Shown here: piece by piece, positions 9,827-26,172 of the stretch
Numbering within the stretch: the stretch's first letter is position 1
How the letters are laid out: every line of letters begins with the position of its first letter
From: Amoebidium appalachense
Lineage: Eukaryota; Ichthyosporea
DNA length: 64,000 nucleotides
Assembly (NCBI GenBank): GCA_963693365.1
Contig: CAVNZM010000002.1
Location: 6,014,001-6,078,000, forward strand
Direction of reading: 5' to 3'
Notes under the pieces: model-generated
What the model was told of the DNA's origin: nothing
Databases searched by the model: none
Seen by the model: the letters and a program-made list of their open reading frames with translations, nothing else
Translations under genes and position numbers: made by a program

Positions 9827-10090
9827 ATACTAACAGACAATGGGAGAAATTGTAAAGTTTACATTTTTGGTTGTGACGTCACAACAGGGGTGTTTTACTG
9901 GCATATGAATATTGATAAAGCAAGATTTTTCATGAAATTTCCCGAACAGGGGCTGCAGGTGCGTGTAGAAGGTTAAAAAAGACAGGACTCTCAGAGTCCA
10001 GGCGGACTCTCATAGTCCGCTGGGAGGACCATACTATACGAACCGACCCAAAATGTAAACTTTACATTTTCTCCCATTATCTGTTAGTAT
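9827..10090. mobile_element. MITE-like element with about 48-bp terminal inverted repeats
   Basis: The left end begins ATACTAACAGACAATGGGAG and the right end is its reverse complement (..CTGTTAGTAT), with only three or four mismatches over about 48 bases. It has no open frame. The interior carries two adjacent short palindromes near 9982-10022 (GGACTCTCAGAGTCC and GCGGACT..AGTCCGC). No clear target-site duplication is visible, so the superfamily cannot be assigned. Confidence 0.75.
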
Positions 10091-10141
10091 CATTCTTTTC
10101 TTTTCAAAGGGGATCTGAAGAACTTTTTGGGCTTACTTACT

Positions 10142-10332
10142 ATGTCTGAATTGATTGGACAATTCCATTTATTTAACTTATTCTTCGGCCGTCTTATTGG
10201 GCCACAATGGTTATGTGGCCAATCAGCGGCCTGGCAGAGGAGGCTTATGAGTATATAAGCCGACCTTAGATCGGTCGTCTATTAGCATATTCCCCGTCGC
10301 CTCCTCCCTCATCGCCCACCCTCCCGCCCGCA
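10142..10332 (+). promoter_or_regulatory. Left LTR-like direct repeat carrying a Pol II-type promoter
   Basis: This 191-bp repeat is about 96% identical to 12650-12839. It contains CCAAT (10219-10223) within GGCCAATCAGCGGCC, a TATA element GTATATAAG (10251-10259) and the inverted sequence CCGACC..GGTCG downstream of it. ORF1 starts 75 bases beyond the repeat. In the right copy the TATA element is altered to GTATCTAAG, so only the left copy looks competent as a promoter. Confidence 0.75.
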
Positions 10333-10406
10333 TCGGAGGCAACTTTGGTGACTCAGAGGCTCGTTCACGCTTTGTTTAGGGTAGGTCACCCTTTTAGAAC
10401 TTCACC

Positions 10407-11147
10407 ATGAACGTTATTTTCGAGCAATATTCCGCCGAAGCGCGCACCCCCGTCACTGAGGATTCGGACACCCGCGAGTCACGCCCGCAGCGCCTTCCGC
10501 AGACCTGGGGGATGCCGGACTGCCTGTTGCTCAAGTTCCCTAGACATGCCTTTGCCGAGCGGCACCCAACTCTGGCACCCACCTTACCATGGGTGACGGA
10601 GTACCCTATGCCCAACGGTCCCCGACGCATCCCAGCCGCCTACTCAGTCTGCCCAGGATCCCTTCCGAGGCCAACAAGTGACACGTGCTCGAGGAGAACG
10701 GGGTTACCATCGGGGCACTCTGTAGCCTCATCGATGCAATGCACAACGACTGCACGTTCCAGCGTCGGCAGTTCCCCGGCGAAAACGGCGCCCCAGTGCC
10801 TGAACCCGCGGAGCAGTTCTACCAACGACGCATTGCAGAGCTCAAGGGTGCAATCGCCGATGTCGCTGTGTTCCTCTCCGACCGTGTGCATTACCAGTAT
10901 ATCCGCGCCACAGAGGGTGCTGCCTTTCAAAGTTGCCGAGCTGGCCCGCGCCCACATGGAGCGGGAGAATTACCATGTCCTTTCTGAACGCTGGGGCCGC
11001 GCAATGGGCGACGCAAGAAAGAAACAGGCAGAGGTCAACCTCGCTACGCGCACCACCCGTGCGGGCAACCAAAATGACAACAAGACCGTGGTGAAGTCCA
11101 ACACCGGCGCCAGCTGCAGCAGTGGGTCTGGCGCCGGCCGCAACTAA
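10407..11147 (+). pseudogene. ORF1 of the recombinase element, unknown function
   Basis: The ATG at 10407 has a good context (TTCACCATGA). The frame stays open to TAA, but the coding signal switches: between about 10680 and 10915 a different frame gives a helical sequence (GVTIGALCSLIDAMHND .. QFYQRRIAELKGAIADVAVF), after which the first frame resumes with VAELARAHMERENYHVL. An in-frame TGA precedes the middle block. This suggests small indels in a protein of about 245 residues. The C-terminus is basic, then Ser/Gly/Asn-rich. There is no zinc knuckle and no recognised domain; its position matches the Gag-like ORF1 of DIRS-type elements, which is an inference only. Confidence 0.5.
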
Positions 11148-11232
11148 GTTTGCGGTTTCCGGCCCCTGTCGCGTAGGCAGCGGGCCTTACAAGGGGGCGT
11201 CAAGGGTGGGTGTCCACCCCAATGTGTGCTAG

Positions 11233-12507
11233 TTGGGTATTCAACTTGTACCCGGGGCCGGCGTCTACTGGCCCCGCCCCGGTGCCAGCTCCCGCCGAGC
11301 CGGTGTCTCCCCCCGCAAGTGGTGGCGGCGTGCTCCCCCCCGCGCCTCAACCACCACCAGCTCCCGCGGGCGTTCCCATCTGCGACCCTACCTGGGAAGG
11401 GGGTCCAGCCCCCTCCCCTTGGGACCACAGCCTGAGCCTCCAAGGCCCCCCTCCCCCGTGCAGCCACCCCAGCAAGCTCCCCGGCCACCAGACCCCCCTG
11501 CCACCGTGGGGGTGTTTAGCGAGTGGCATGCGGCGGTAATTTCGTCACTGCCTGTCAACCTGCGCCCCACTGGCCAGCAGCTGGTGGAGCAGCTCTTCAG
11601 TGCAAACACGTGGCGCGCATAGCAAGCCGACGTGACCCAGTACCTCACCTTTTGCGCCACCCACGAGTTTGCAGCCTGGCCCCTTACCGAACACGTAGCT
11701 TTGGCTTATGCGGCTCTCCTGCTAGCGCGCCCGTACCACCCCAGCACGTTAGACTGCAAGTTTGCCGCCCTGCGCCAGGTACACCTGCTGTGGCACATTC
11801 CCTATTTGGACCCGGCCATCATTGCAACCCTCAAGAAGTCCTACGGCAGGGCCCACCAGACCACCACCGCCACCCCGCCCGACCCAAAACGGTTTGACGC
11901 ACCCTGGGTCACCGGCCTGCTCATCGCACAGCTGCTGGGCCGGCAGGACCCCGACGGTGACCGCTGGCTAGCGGGGGTGCTGTTGAGATACCTGTTTGGC
12001 CTTCGGTGGAGCACCGCTGCTGCAGTACAGGTGGGGGACCTGACCTGGGGGGACCCCACCCCCACTGGAGCCCGACGCCTCCACCTGACCTTTCGAACCA
12101 TCAAGCAGGCAGCTGGCAAGCAGATTCGGCCCATTGTGCACCACCGCATGGTTCCCCCCATGTGCGCACAGCTGTTACTGCGCGCCTGCTCGCACGTCCG
12201 GCAGCCCACCAGCCCCCTCCTGCAGTGCCCCAACGCTACCAAGGCCGTCAGCTGGCTGCGCAGCGCGGTGCAGGCCCTCGGCGTGCTCCCCGCCCTGGCT
12301 ACCGTCATCACCTGGCACTGCCTCCGTCACGGCATGGTCGGCGCTTCTTGTGCAATCGGCATCCCCTTTGCAGTCATCAAGCACCTGGGGGTGTGGGACC
12401 TCACCGGCCAATTTGAGGACAACTACGGGTTGGGCCACTGCCCTACCCCCGATGACCACGAGTACTTCATCGACCTGCGCGAGTTGGACCCTGTGCGACT
12501 GTCGTAA
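11233..12507 (+). CDS. Tyrosine recombinase / integrase of the mobile element
   Basis: The frame is interrupted once, by TAG at 11620-11622, within the helical core-binding domain (SLPVNLRPTGQQLVEQLF before it, QADVTQYLTFCATHEFA after). The catalytic domain has the expected set in order: Arg in LLRYLFGLRWSTAAAVQV (codon 12004), a lysine-bearing hairpin (RTIKQAAGKQ), HxxR as WHCLRHG (His 12316, Arg 12325), a Trp in HLGVWDL, and Tyr in DNYG (codon 12424). The His-to-Tyr spacing of 36 residues is typical. Such enzymes cut and rejoin DNA through a phosphotyrosine. A Pro-rich N-terminal region (11233-11520) is of uncertain frame. Apart from the TAG the catalytic domain looks intact. The next 142 bases (12508-12649) hold a short hairpin-forming stretch near 12557-12590 and no gene. 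Confidence 0.8.
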
Positions 12508-12649
12508 ACTGTGCTCGAAAATGTACTGTATATTATATAAAGTGTGGTGAATTTTGATCGACACTAATCTAGTGGGTTTTAGTTGTCGTTGCAGAGCAAA
12601 AAATTCGTATACGTATATAGTGGACGTAGGTAGCAAGTATAAGTTATAA

Positions 12650-12839
12650 ATGTCTGAATTGATTGGACAATTTCATTTATTAACTTATTCTTCGGCCGTC
12701 TGATTGGGCCACAGTGGTTATGTGGCCAATCAGCGGCCTGGTAGAGGAGGCTTATGGGTATCTAAGCCGACCTTAGATCGGTCGTCTATTAGCATATTCC
12801 CCGTCGCCTCCTCCCTCATCGCCCACCCTCCCGCCCGCA
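12650..12839 (+). repeat. Right LTR-like direct repeat of the recombinase element
   Basis: It matches 10142-10332 except for six substitutions and one indel. It begins ATGTCTGAATTGATTGGACA and ends CCCTCCCGCCCGCA. One substitution destroys the TATA element. Beyond it lies (CA)n, so no second downstream repeat of the kind seen in split-direct-repeat elements is present. Confidence 0.9.
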
Positions 12840-12878
12840 CATATTTTCTTTCCCCGTCGCAGCTTTCGACCTCATTTC

Positions 12879-13218
<340 letters not shown>

Positions 13219-13323
13219 AATGTCGCTTTTTATTATCTGCGAATAAATAGTATCCTTCGCGCATCCACCCCTAAACCAGGCCATCCGTGGCCCTAAGGGC
13301 CGGGGAACACCCCTATCCATGTC

Positions 13324-14978
<1,655 letters not shown>

Positions 14979-15249
14979 CCAGCTGATACCGAGTGTCCCA
15001 GGGGAGCCCCTAAAAAAAAAAAAAACAAAAAAAAAAACCAAAAAACAAAAAAAAACCAAAAAAACGGAGAACCCCAACTAATTGATTTCTCTTAGACCTT
15101 ATGGTGTCTCGTAGAAAAAGTAAACCCTGATATATAGTCATCACCCGACATCTATGTACGTGATCATGATATACCGCTGAGGGGATATTCCGAGCAAAAC
15201 CCCCCCCATACCTGAGACTGGTTTCTCTTTGCCTCGAGTAAACAGCGTA

Positions 15250-15334
15250 AATTTTTTATTGTCTTCTCAGTATGCCGTGCATACTTGCATATCTTTCCGT
15301 CGAATAAATCCAGTCAAAAGAAAGAAAAAAAAAA
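15250..15334 (+). mobile_element. LINE family 1, extreme 3' fragment
   Basis: About 70 bases match the last part of the copy at 3629-4297 (TTTTTATTGTCTTCTCAGT, CGTGCATACTTGCATATC, AATAAATCCAGTC), ending AAAGAAAGAAAAAAAAAA. Strong 5' truncation plus poly(A) indicates an aborted target-primed insertion. Confidence 0.85.
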
Positions 15335-16158
15335 CCCCCCGGGGCCCGGGGGTTATGTGTGTGTGTGTCTGGGGGTGTGTGCTCCCTCGGTAGCAGTAGC
15401 TTCTAGTGGATGCGATCCAGTGGGCCCAGTCGGATTTGTGTATTTTGGGACAAATGAATAGATTAGGACGGTGCAACTACAAGTTTCCTATTGGCCCAGC
15501 TTGCTCTAGAATTTCGTAAGGTAATAAAACAATAAAACCCTTGGCATCGTCCTTTGAATACATTTTTGACCACCAGCCCGGCCACAGGCAGACAGGGCAC
15601 TAACTTTGGCATTGTAAGTAGGCAGAATAACTCTGGTGTCAAACTCCAACCAAGAACCCTAGTAAGGCTACCCTTCTGCAGGTGTAAATCTTCTTTCTTG
15701 CACACAATCACTCGAGCGTGGCCACTAATGTTAATACGCCTCGTAACGGTAACCAACTATAGGTGTTTTCCAGTTCGAACACAACAGGCTACCCTCAGGA
15801 TAATATTCTTACATGAAACATACTGTAAGACGTAAGCTATTTGACAGACACGTATAGCAGCGATCTGGTAGCTAGATGCGATTCTTTTAAATCCATCACG
15901 TTTGCGGCCCGAAGCCCTCCCTTCTACTCAAACATTTCTAATTCCGTGTTTCCTCCCTTACCGTGTATGCAGTACTTCCTGCCCCGCCCGTACGTAGCCT
16001 CAGGTTTCTGCTGCACGGGGCCATCCCATACCTCTACGTCTCCGCACCGCACCTTTTAGTGTCGTAAAGGCTAGGGATTAGCATATATCTGCGAGGGTGA
16101 CCGTGGGGTAGCGCACCAGCCATGCGACCGTCAGCGAGCACACAGCAATGATGAGACG
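15335..16158. other. Upstream region of the secreted-protein gene, no gene seen
   Basis: Mixed-composition DNA. Open frames on both strands (for example 15463-15756 minus, 97 codons) have no recognisable domain, and none shows the splice pattern of neighbouring genes. It probably contains the promoter of the gene that begins at 16159; no TATA or CCAAT element stands out. Confidence 0.4.
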
Positions 16159-20222
<4,064 letters not shown>

Positions 20223-20921
20223 ATGAATTTAATCCATCAATAGCGTTACATTTTTGAATATGGGTGGTAACGGGTGTGTATGGTAAACACGCCCGATTTG
20301 TTTTTTAGCAAACAGCAAATGTAGGCTGAGGTAGACGATGAAGGGGTGAGAAGATAATGGTTGCATGGGCACACGTGATGAATGTTAGAAGTATAACTGA
20401 AGTAAAGGTAGCTGGACGTAGGGATACCCATGCATTCATGTACATATGCACAAGAACAGACATGCGCGCGTGCGCATGGACACACACAGTCGCGTGTGCA
20501 CACACACACACACACACAGACGCACACACATACACACACTCTTACATGAGCGTATAGACACAAACAGGCAAACACCAAAATCATGAACCACAGCGTCATA
20601 TAGCATGATTTCTACCCAATCCGGAACCGGCATGCATGGCAGCTCATCTGTCCCAGGTTCCCATTTTGCCTTTTATTCTTAACTTTAGTACTAGTCATAC
20701 CTGTTTGTTAACGAAGTAGGGAAATCTGATTCTGTGTACTTTAGACCTTGGACTGCACTGCTCGTTATGGGTGCAAGTGTTGACACACATCTTGTTTTGG
20801 TCCGACAAATAAATAGCAGAAATGTCAACCGTCTGGCCCCAACAAACACACCCTGGCACGCGCACACAAATATATATACACTTAGTACCTGTGCAGGTGG
20901 GCACACACACACACACAAACA

Positions 20922-20968
<47 letters not shown>

Positions 20969-21069
20969 ACACCCACACACACACACACACACACACGACC
21001 ACACAACGCACACAACACACGTTGCGTGACAAATGGGTATTGGCAATCATGCACACGTCCGATGCTCAG
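20223..21069. other. Intergenic with two CA-rich tracts
   Basis: It holds degenerate CA at 20480-20545 and (CA)n at about 20900-20998. No coding exon was identified. Confidence 0.5.
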
Positions 21070-21071
21070 TA

Positions 21072-21302
21072 GGGGCAACCCTCCAAATCTAGACGCCACC
21101 TCCAATTCGTGAAGCCACTGTACTTTAATGAGACTATTTATTATTAGTTCTACTATTTTTTTTGCGTGCCGGTTATAAATTTTATTTTTTTTTAATTGCA
21201 CGCAAAAAAATTATATAGAACTATAGCTAATAAAAATTAGTCTTAATACAATACACCGGCTTCACGAATTGGAGGTGGCGTGTAGATTTGGAGGGTTTCC
21301 CC
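21072..21302. mobile_element. MITE with 105-bp inverted repeats and TA target duplication
   Basis: The left arm starts GGGGCAACCCTCCAAATCTA and the right arm is its inverse (..TTTGGAGGGTTTCCCC). The arms pair over about 100 bases, leaving a short AT-rich loop near 21175-21195. TA dinucleotides flank it at 21070-21071 and 21303-21304, as expected of the Tc1/mariner superfamily. At 231 bp it has no coding capacity and would need a transposase supplied elsewhere. Confidence 0.8.
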
Positions 21303-21304
21303 TA

Positions 21305-22018
21305 CAGAAAGTAATCATGGTAGGTACGCAAACACGTGTACTTGCTCAGTTCACTCACATGTTGTCCTGTTCTCCTGTTTTCTTAGAGAGAGTGTGTGTG
21401 TGCACGTAACAGGCTTCATCGCACGCGCCACACTTATATCATGTCTTTTATGGAAGTAGACCACCATTTGAATGCTTTCAGCCCACGCACCATACTTAGT
21501 GCTGTGAATCCTACCACTTTCCTCACGCCATATTTAGGTACATGTTTCGTGCTTTTGTTCGTAATCGACCACTTGCACATCACATACATATCAACCCACA
21601 CACCATACTTCGTGCTGTGCAAAGTATATACCACTTCACTAGATTTCATGCCACACTAACATACTCGCGCTGTGAAACTTTGACTACGGTGTGCATTCTG
21701 CCAAGCCTTGCTCTGTGCGCTCACTAATAATAGCAACCCACGCTATCCACACCTCCACATAGCCAACGTCATTTTCTACAGACCTTCACGAACTTTAAGT
21801 GTGAAAACAAGATATATAAAGTATAGAACAGGTTTTCTGAGAAAAATACACATATTCATAGATGCAGGACTACTCTCAGTAAGGGCTGTTTCTATACTAG
21901 GTTATTTGCATCGTAGCTATAGACATTCAGATATTATCACTTCCGCACTTAGACCAGCCACGCCCATTCCAAACAAACTTAAATCAAGCTTTCACCTTAG
22001 TTTGTTAAAGCATTCATT
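21305..22018. other. Downstream region of the metallophosphatase gene
   Basis: It probably contains the 3' untranslated region of the minus-strand gene ending at 22019. Loosely repeated phrases such as CACCATACTT.GTGCTGTG occur at 21488 and 21600. No gene is supported on either strand. Confidence 0.4.
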
Positions 22019-22170
22019 CTATTGGGCGATTGTGTCCTGGCCCAGGATGACTATGCGCCCCTCCACCCTTGGGTTTACCACCAGGGCAGCAGCATCGCTC
22101 TTCGACATGGTGCCTCTTAGGGTCTTGACTGCCGCACGAACATTGAACTGCTTGCGTGCCCACGTGTTGA

Positions 22171-22207
<37 letters not shown>

Positions 22208-22451
22208 GGAGGGGGGGGGAGGGGGGGGGAGGGAGGGAAGGGGAGGGAGGGGGCCCGGGATGGGGGGAAGGGAAACGAAAGGGGGAGAGGGGGGCGCAGG
22301 AGGGGGAGTGATGTGTGTGAGACGCCCATGTGTGCCAGTTGCCGAGGTGGTCAATTAGTCGATGAAAAAGGGGGAATAGGGCCCCCGGGGTCTTTCATAC
22401 AACAGCATACTCCCCCCCCCCCCCCCCCCCTCTTCCCCCCCTGCTCCTCCC

Positions 22452-22493
<42 letters not shown>

Positions 22494-23899
22494 TTTTTTT
22501 CTTTTCTTTTCTTTATTTTTGTGCTACGGGGCGTCCCACCGGCCAGCACAATCGGATGTGTGCCTGTACTTCAAAGGCCGCATACGGCCCCGGGTGATTC
22601 ATAATGTATATGTGCATAACAGTACACGTGGTCATGTGTATTATTGATGGCATCATTGTGTTGTTTTTGCGCGTGCGTGTGTCTGTCTGTGTGTGCGCGT
22701 ATTGCATGTGTTACAAGTGCTCATGCATAAGTCTGCCATAGCATACAGATCTGCGTGTGTTCCGCGTGCACATGTACATACGTACGTCTCCACATGCACC
22801 ATCCCTTCATGTGAGCCGTGTGTGTGTGTGCACCTACCCGCATCTCCATGAGCACCCTCCTGACTGCCGTGGACAGCAGCATGCCCTCCTCATCGTCCAC
22901 AATCATCCGCCCCCGGGTCAGCGCCTCGTAGCCATCCTTGCCTGCAGGGGGAATATGTGTGTTGGCTTGATACTGCCCCCTGTATATGAGTACTATAAGT
23001 GCTACCCAGCTTTTGTCCCTATAAGCAGTATAAGCCCCGCCCCACTTTGCCCCCTATCAGCAGTATAAGTGCCACCCCGCTTTGGCCCCTATTAGCATAT
23101 AAATGCCACCCCGCTTTGTACCCTGTCAACAGTATAAATGGCCCTGCACCATCGGTTCCCTGGTGAAGGTTCTGCATGCTGCATGTACCATATAAACCAC
23201 CGCAATCGACGTCTTTCTGCTCCCATGCTGATACACACACGTGCTCATCATGTCCCACATATGCTTTCTCATTTTGCTGTGTGCATATGTGGAGATACCC
23301 TCTTTTCTCCCACTCTTAACCTCAAAATATTTGTGGCTGTGCTGGGTGTATGTGTATCTGCCCCACGTGTCTTGTGCACGTGCACATGCTGCACGCATGT
23401 GGGGAAGAATATCCATGGGCACGTGCATGGACCCACCTAGTGTCAGATAGTGCCGGGTGCACACTTTGTACTTTTTGCTGTCGTCCAGAGGACTATCCCC
23501 TACATGCGCCTCGACTATCCGCTCACCGGGCGGCTGTGGGGAAAGGTGAGTGGAAAGTGAGCAAGGGGTTCAGGATGCAAAGTGAGCAAGGGTTCAAAAT
23601 CAAGGAGAGCTCATTCGGTATTTCGGAAGCAGGCGCAAGAAGGAGCAGTGTGAATTTCATTGTAGTGGAAAGCTCATCTTGGGGCACACCTGTCTTGAAG
23701 AAAGGGGGGAGGGGGGGGGGGGGGGGGGGGGGTTGAATGCGGAACATGGTACGACGTACGCATACACGATGAGAAGCATGGTGCAGGGCACATGCAAAGG
23801 CAAACATTCAAGTATGCAACATCAGCCATGCGCACAGTATGCGTCATAAGCAGAGCCCATCCTCAGGGAGGGCCTAAGTCATCAATTGCGTCTGAGTTT

Positions 23900-23952
<53 letters not shown>

Positions 23953-24499
23953 GTGCAGGGTTGGTGTTCGTGGGTGAGGTGGGGGGGAGGGTAGGGGGGA
24001 AGGGGTGGGTGGGTGGGTGGGTGGGTGGGTGGGGGAGGTACCAATGGGGGGAAACGAGGGTGATAAGTGGGGTCGGGGGAGAGGGGGAGGGGGAGGGGAG
24101 GATGTGAGCACATGTTCACCTTTGCTGGGTCGACAACCATGCGCATGCCTGACAGCTGGGGGAATCTGCCCTCCTGCTTGGGCCACTGGCTGACTCCATT
24201 CTCAAGCGCGGCACGGAGGTCGGAGCCTGAAAGCTCTATCACTACCTGGGGGGGGGGGGGGGGGGGGGGTTAGCATGCATTATAGAGCACAAAGTATACA
24301 TGAGGGCGGGGGGGAGGGGGGGGGGGGGGGGGATAGTGTTTGTTGTGCTCAGTGAAAGATGGTGTGTGAGGTTCTGTTTCTATCAGTACTGATATGTGGA
24401 TTCGAGTTGATTTTGGACCGGCTTGGTATTGAGGAAGGCAATGAATGTTGGATGAGGGGTAAAGGGTGTGTGTCTCACAGGCTGTGTGTGTGTGTATTC

Positions 24500-24560
<61 letters not shown>

Positions 24561-25573
24561 CGTGTGCGCGCGCACAACACGTTTGTGTATGTGTGTGTGT
24601 GCGTGTGCTTGTGTGTAATTACACGTGTGTGCGCGTGTGCGTATGTGCATGTGTGCTTACGTGAATTGTCCGTGTGTGGGACTGTGTGTTAGTTGGTGGT
24701 GATGGTGATGGTGATGGTGGAATGGGGGGAGGGGGAAGAGAGGGAGTGACGGATTTGTTGATGGGGTAACCTGTGCCAATAGTCGACAGAACTAAACTGC
24801 AATGCACGTCAAGCGTCGAGAAACCGTCGGCAAAAACTTGGGTGCCCGAGAGAGAGGGGGGGGGGGGGGGGGGGGGGGGGAGGGGCTCACCAAGGGATCT
24901 TCGAAGGGAAACAGGTTCATGATGTCTCTAACCTGAAAAGGGGCGAAGGGGTTAATCGTGTCATTAAGTGTATGTGATGTGATATTAGGCCTGAATGGAT
25001 GTGTTGTTAGGGTTATGGTGGGTATGTGTTATCAGGTTATGGTGGGCATGAATGCATGGCTTGTGTTCAATACATCAGGCTGAAAATGAGAGTTGTTGGG
25101 ATCGAAAAAGGAGGGTTTAGGGGATGGGCAGCAGTTGTGTGATAGTGATTGAGCGAGAGGTGAGATGGGTGAACGGGTAGATGTTTTTTTTTTTTGGGGG
25201 GGGGGAGGGCGGAGGGAGGGAGGTTAAAAAGGGGGGGGGGGGGGCGAGGGTATGTCCCAAAGAAGCACCGGAAGATGCAAATTGAGATATAAGACTCCGT
25301 CGTATGGTCCCTTCCAAAGCTTCTTTGGCAAGTGCACTCAGGCGGACAAGGAGGGGGAGGGGGGGGGGGGGGGGGGGGGAGGAGGGGAGGTGGGAGGGAA
25401 GGGGGGTGGGGGGGGTGGAGTACTTTGAATGGGCCGGGCCCGATCTTTTCGTCGGCACGGATGGTTCCTAAGTGGGGAGAGTTGGTGTGAATGGATGTGT
25501 GCATGTGTGGGTGTGCGCATGTGTATGTGCGCATGTGTGTGTGTGTGTGTGTGTGCGCGTGCGCGCGTGTGTT

Positions 25574-25669
<96 letters not shown>

Positions 25670-26137
25670 AGTATGTCCGTGCACGCATGCATGTGTGTGC
25701 ACATGCACTAACACATCAATGCACACACACACCAACTACACACACACATGCAAGCACACAGGCACAGGCGCACACACATATACAACCACACACGGATGCA
25801 TGGCGCAGCCGCAATCACCCAGACCTGCCCGCCCAACCGAGGTCTGCCCACACGCACGCCCACACCGCCACCTGCCCGCCCGCATGCACACCCACATACA
25901 CGTACGCGCACACATACACATCTAACGACACACACACACACACACCCGGTCCATCACCTACCTCCGACAACAAAGCCCACGTCTGCATTGTAAGTCAGAC
26001 GCATGATATCTGCCGTCCAGTTGCCCACATTGGCCTCTCCGGTGCGCACATCTGCATGCAGCCATACAGGTGAGTGGGTGGTGGGTATGGGGAATATGGC
26101 CATTGGGTACATGCTTTGGCATGTATTATTCGTGATG

Positions 26138-26172
<35 letters not shown>

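Larger units (their letters stand above)
10142..12839 (+). mobile_element. Tyrosine-recombinase element with direct repeats and no RT
   Basis: Two direct repeats of about 190 bp enclose a basic ORF1 and a tyrosine recombinase on the same strand. DIRS, Ngaro and PAT elements pair such a recombinase with a reverse transcriptase and RNase H, but none is found here. Cryptons carry a recombinase without RT but lack long direct terminal repeats. Codons are GC-rich at third positions, like the host exons and unlike the gypsy and LINE copies. ORF1 has frame breaks and the recombinase has one TAG, so this copy is probably inactive. It may be an internally deleted PAT/Ngaro-type element or a separate group. 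Confidence 0.65.
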
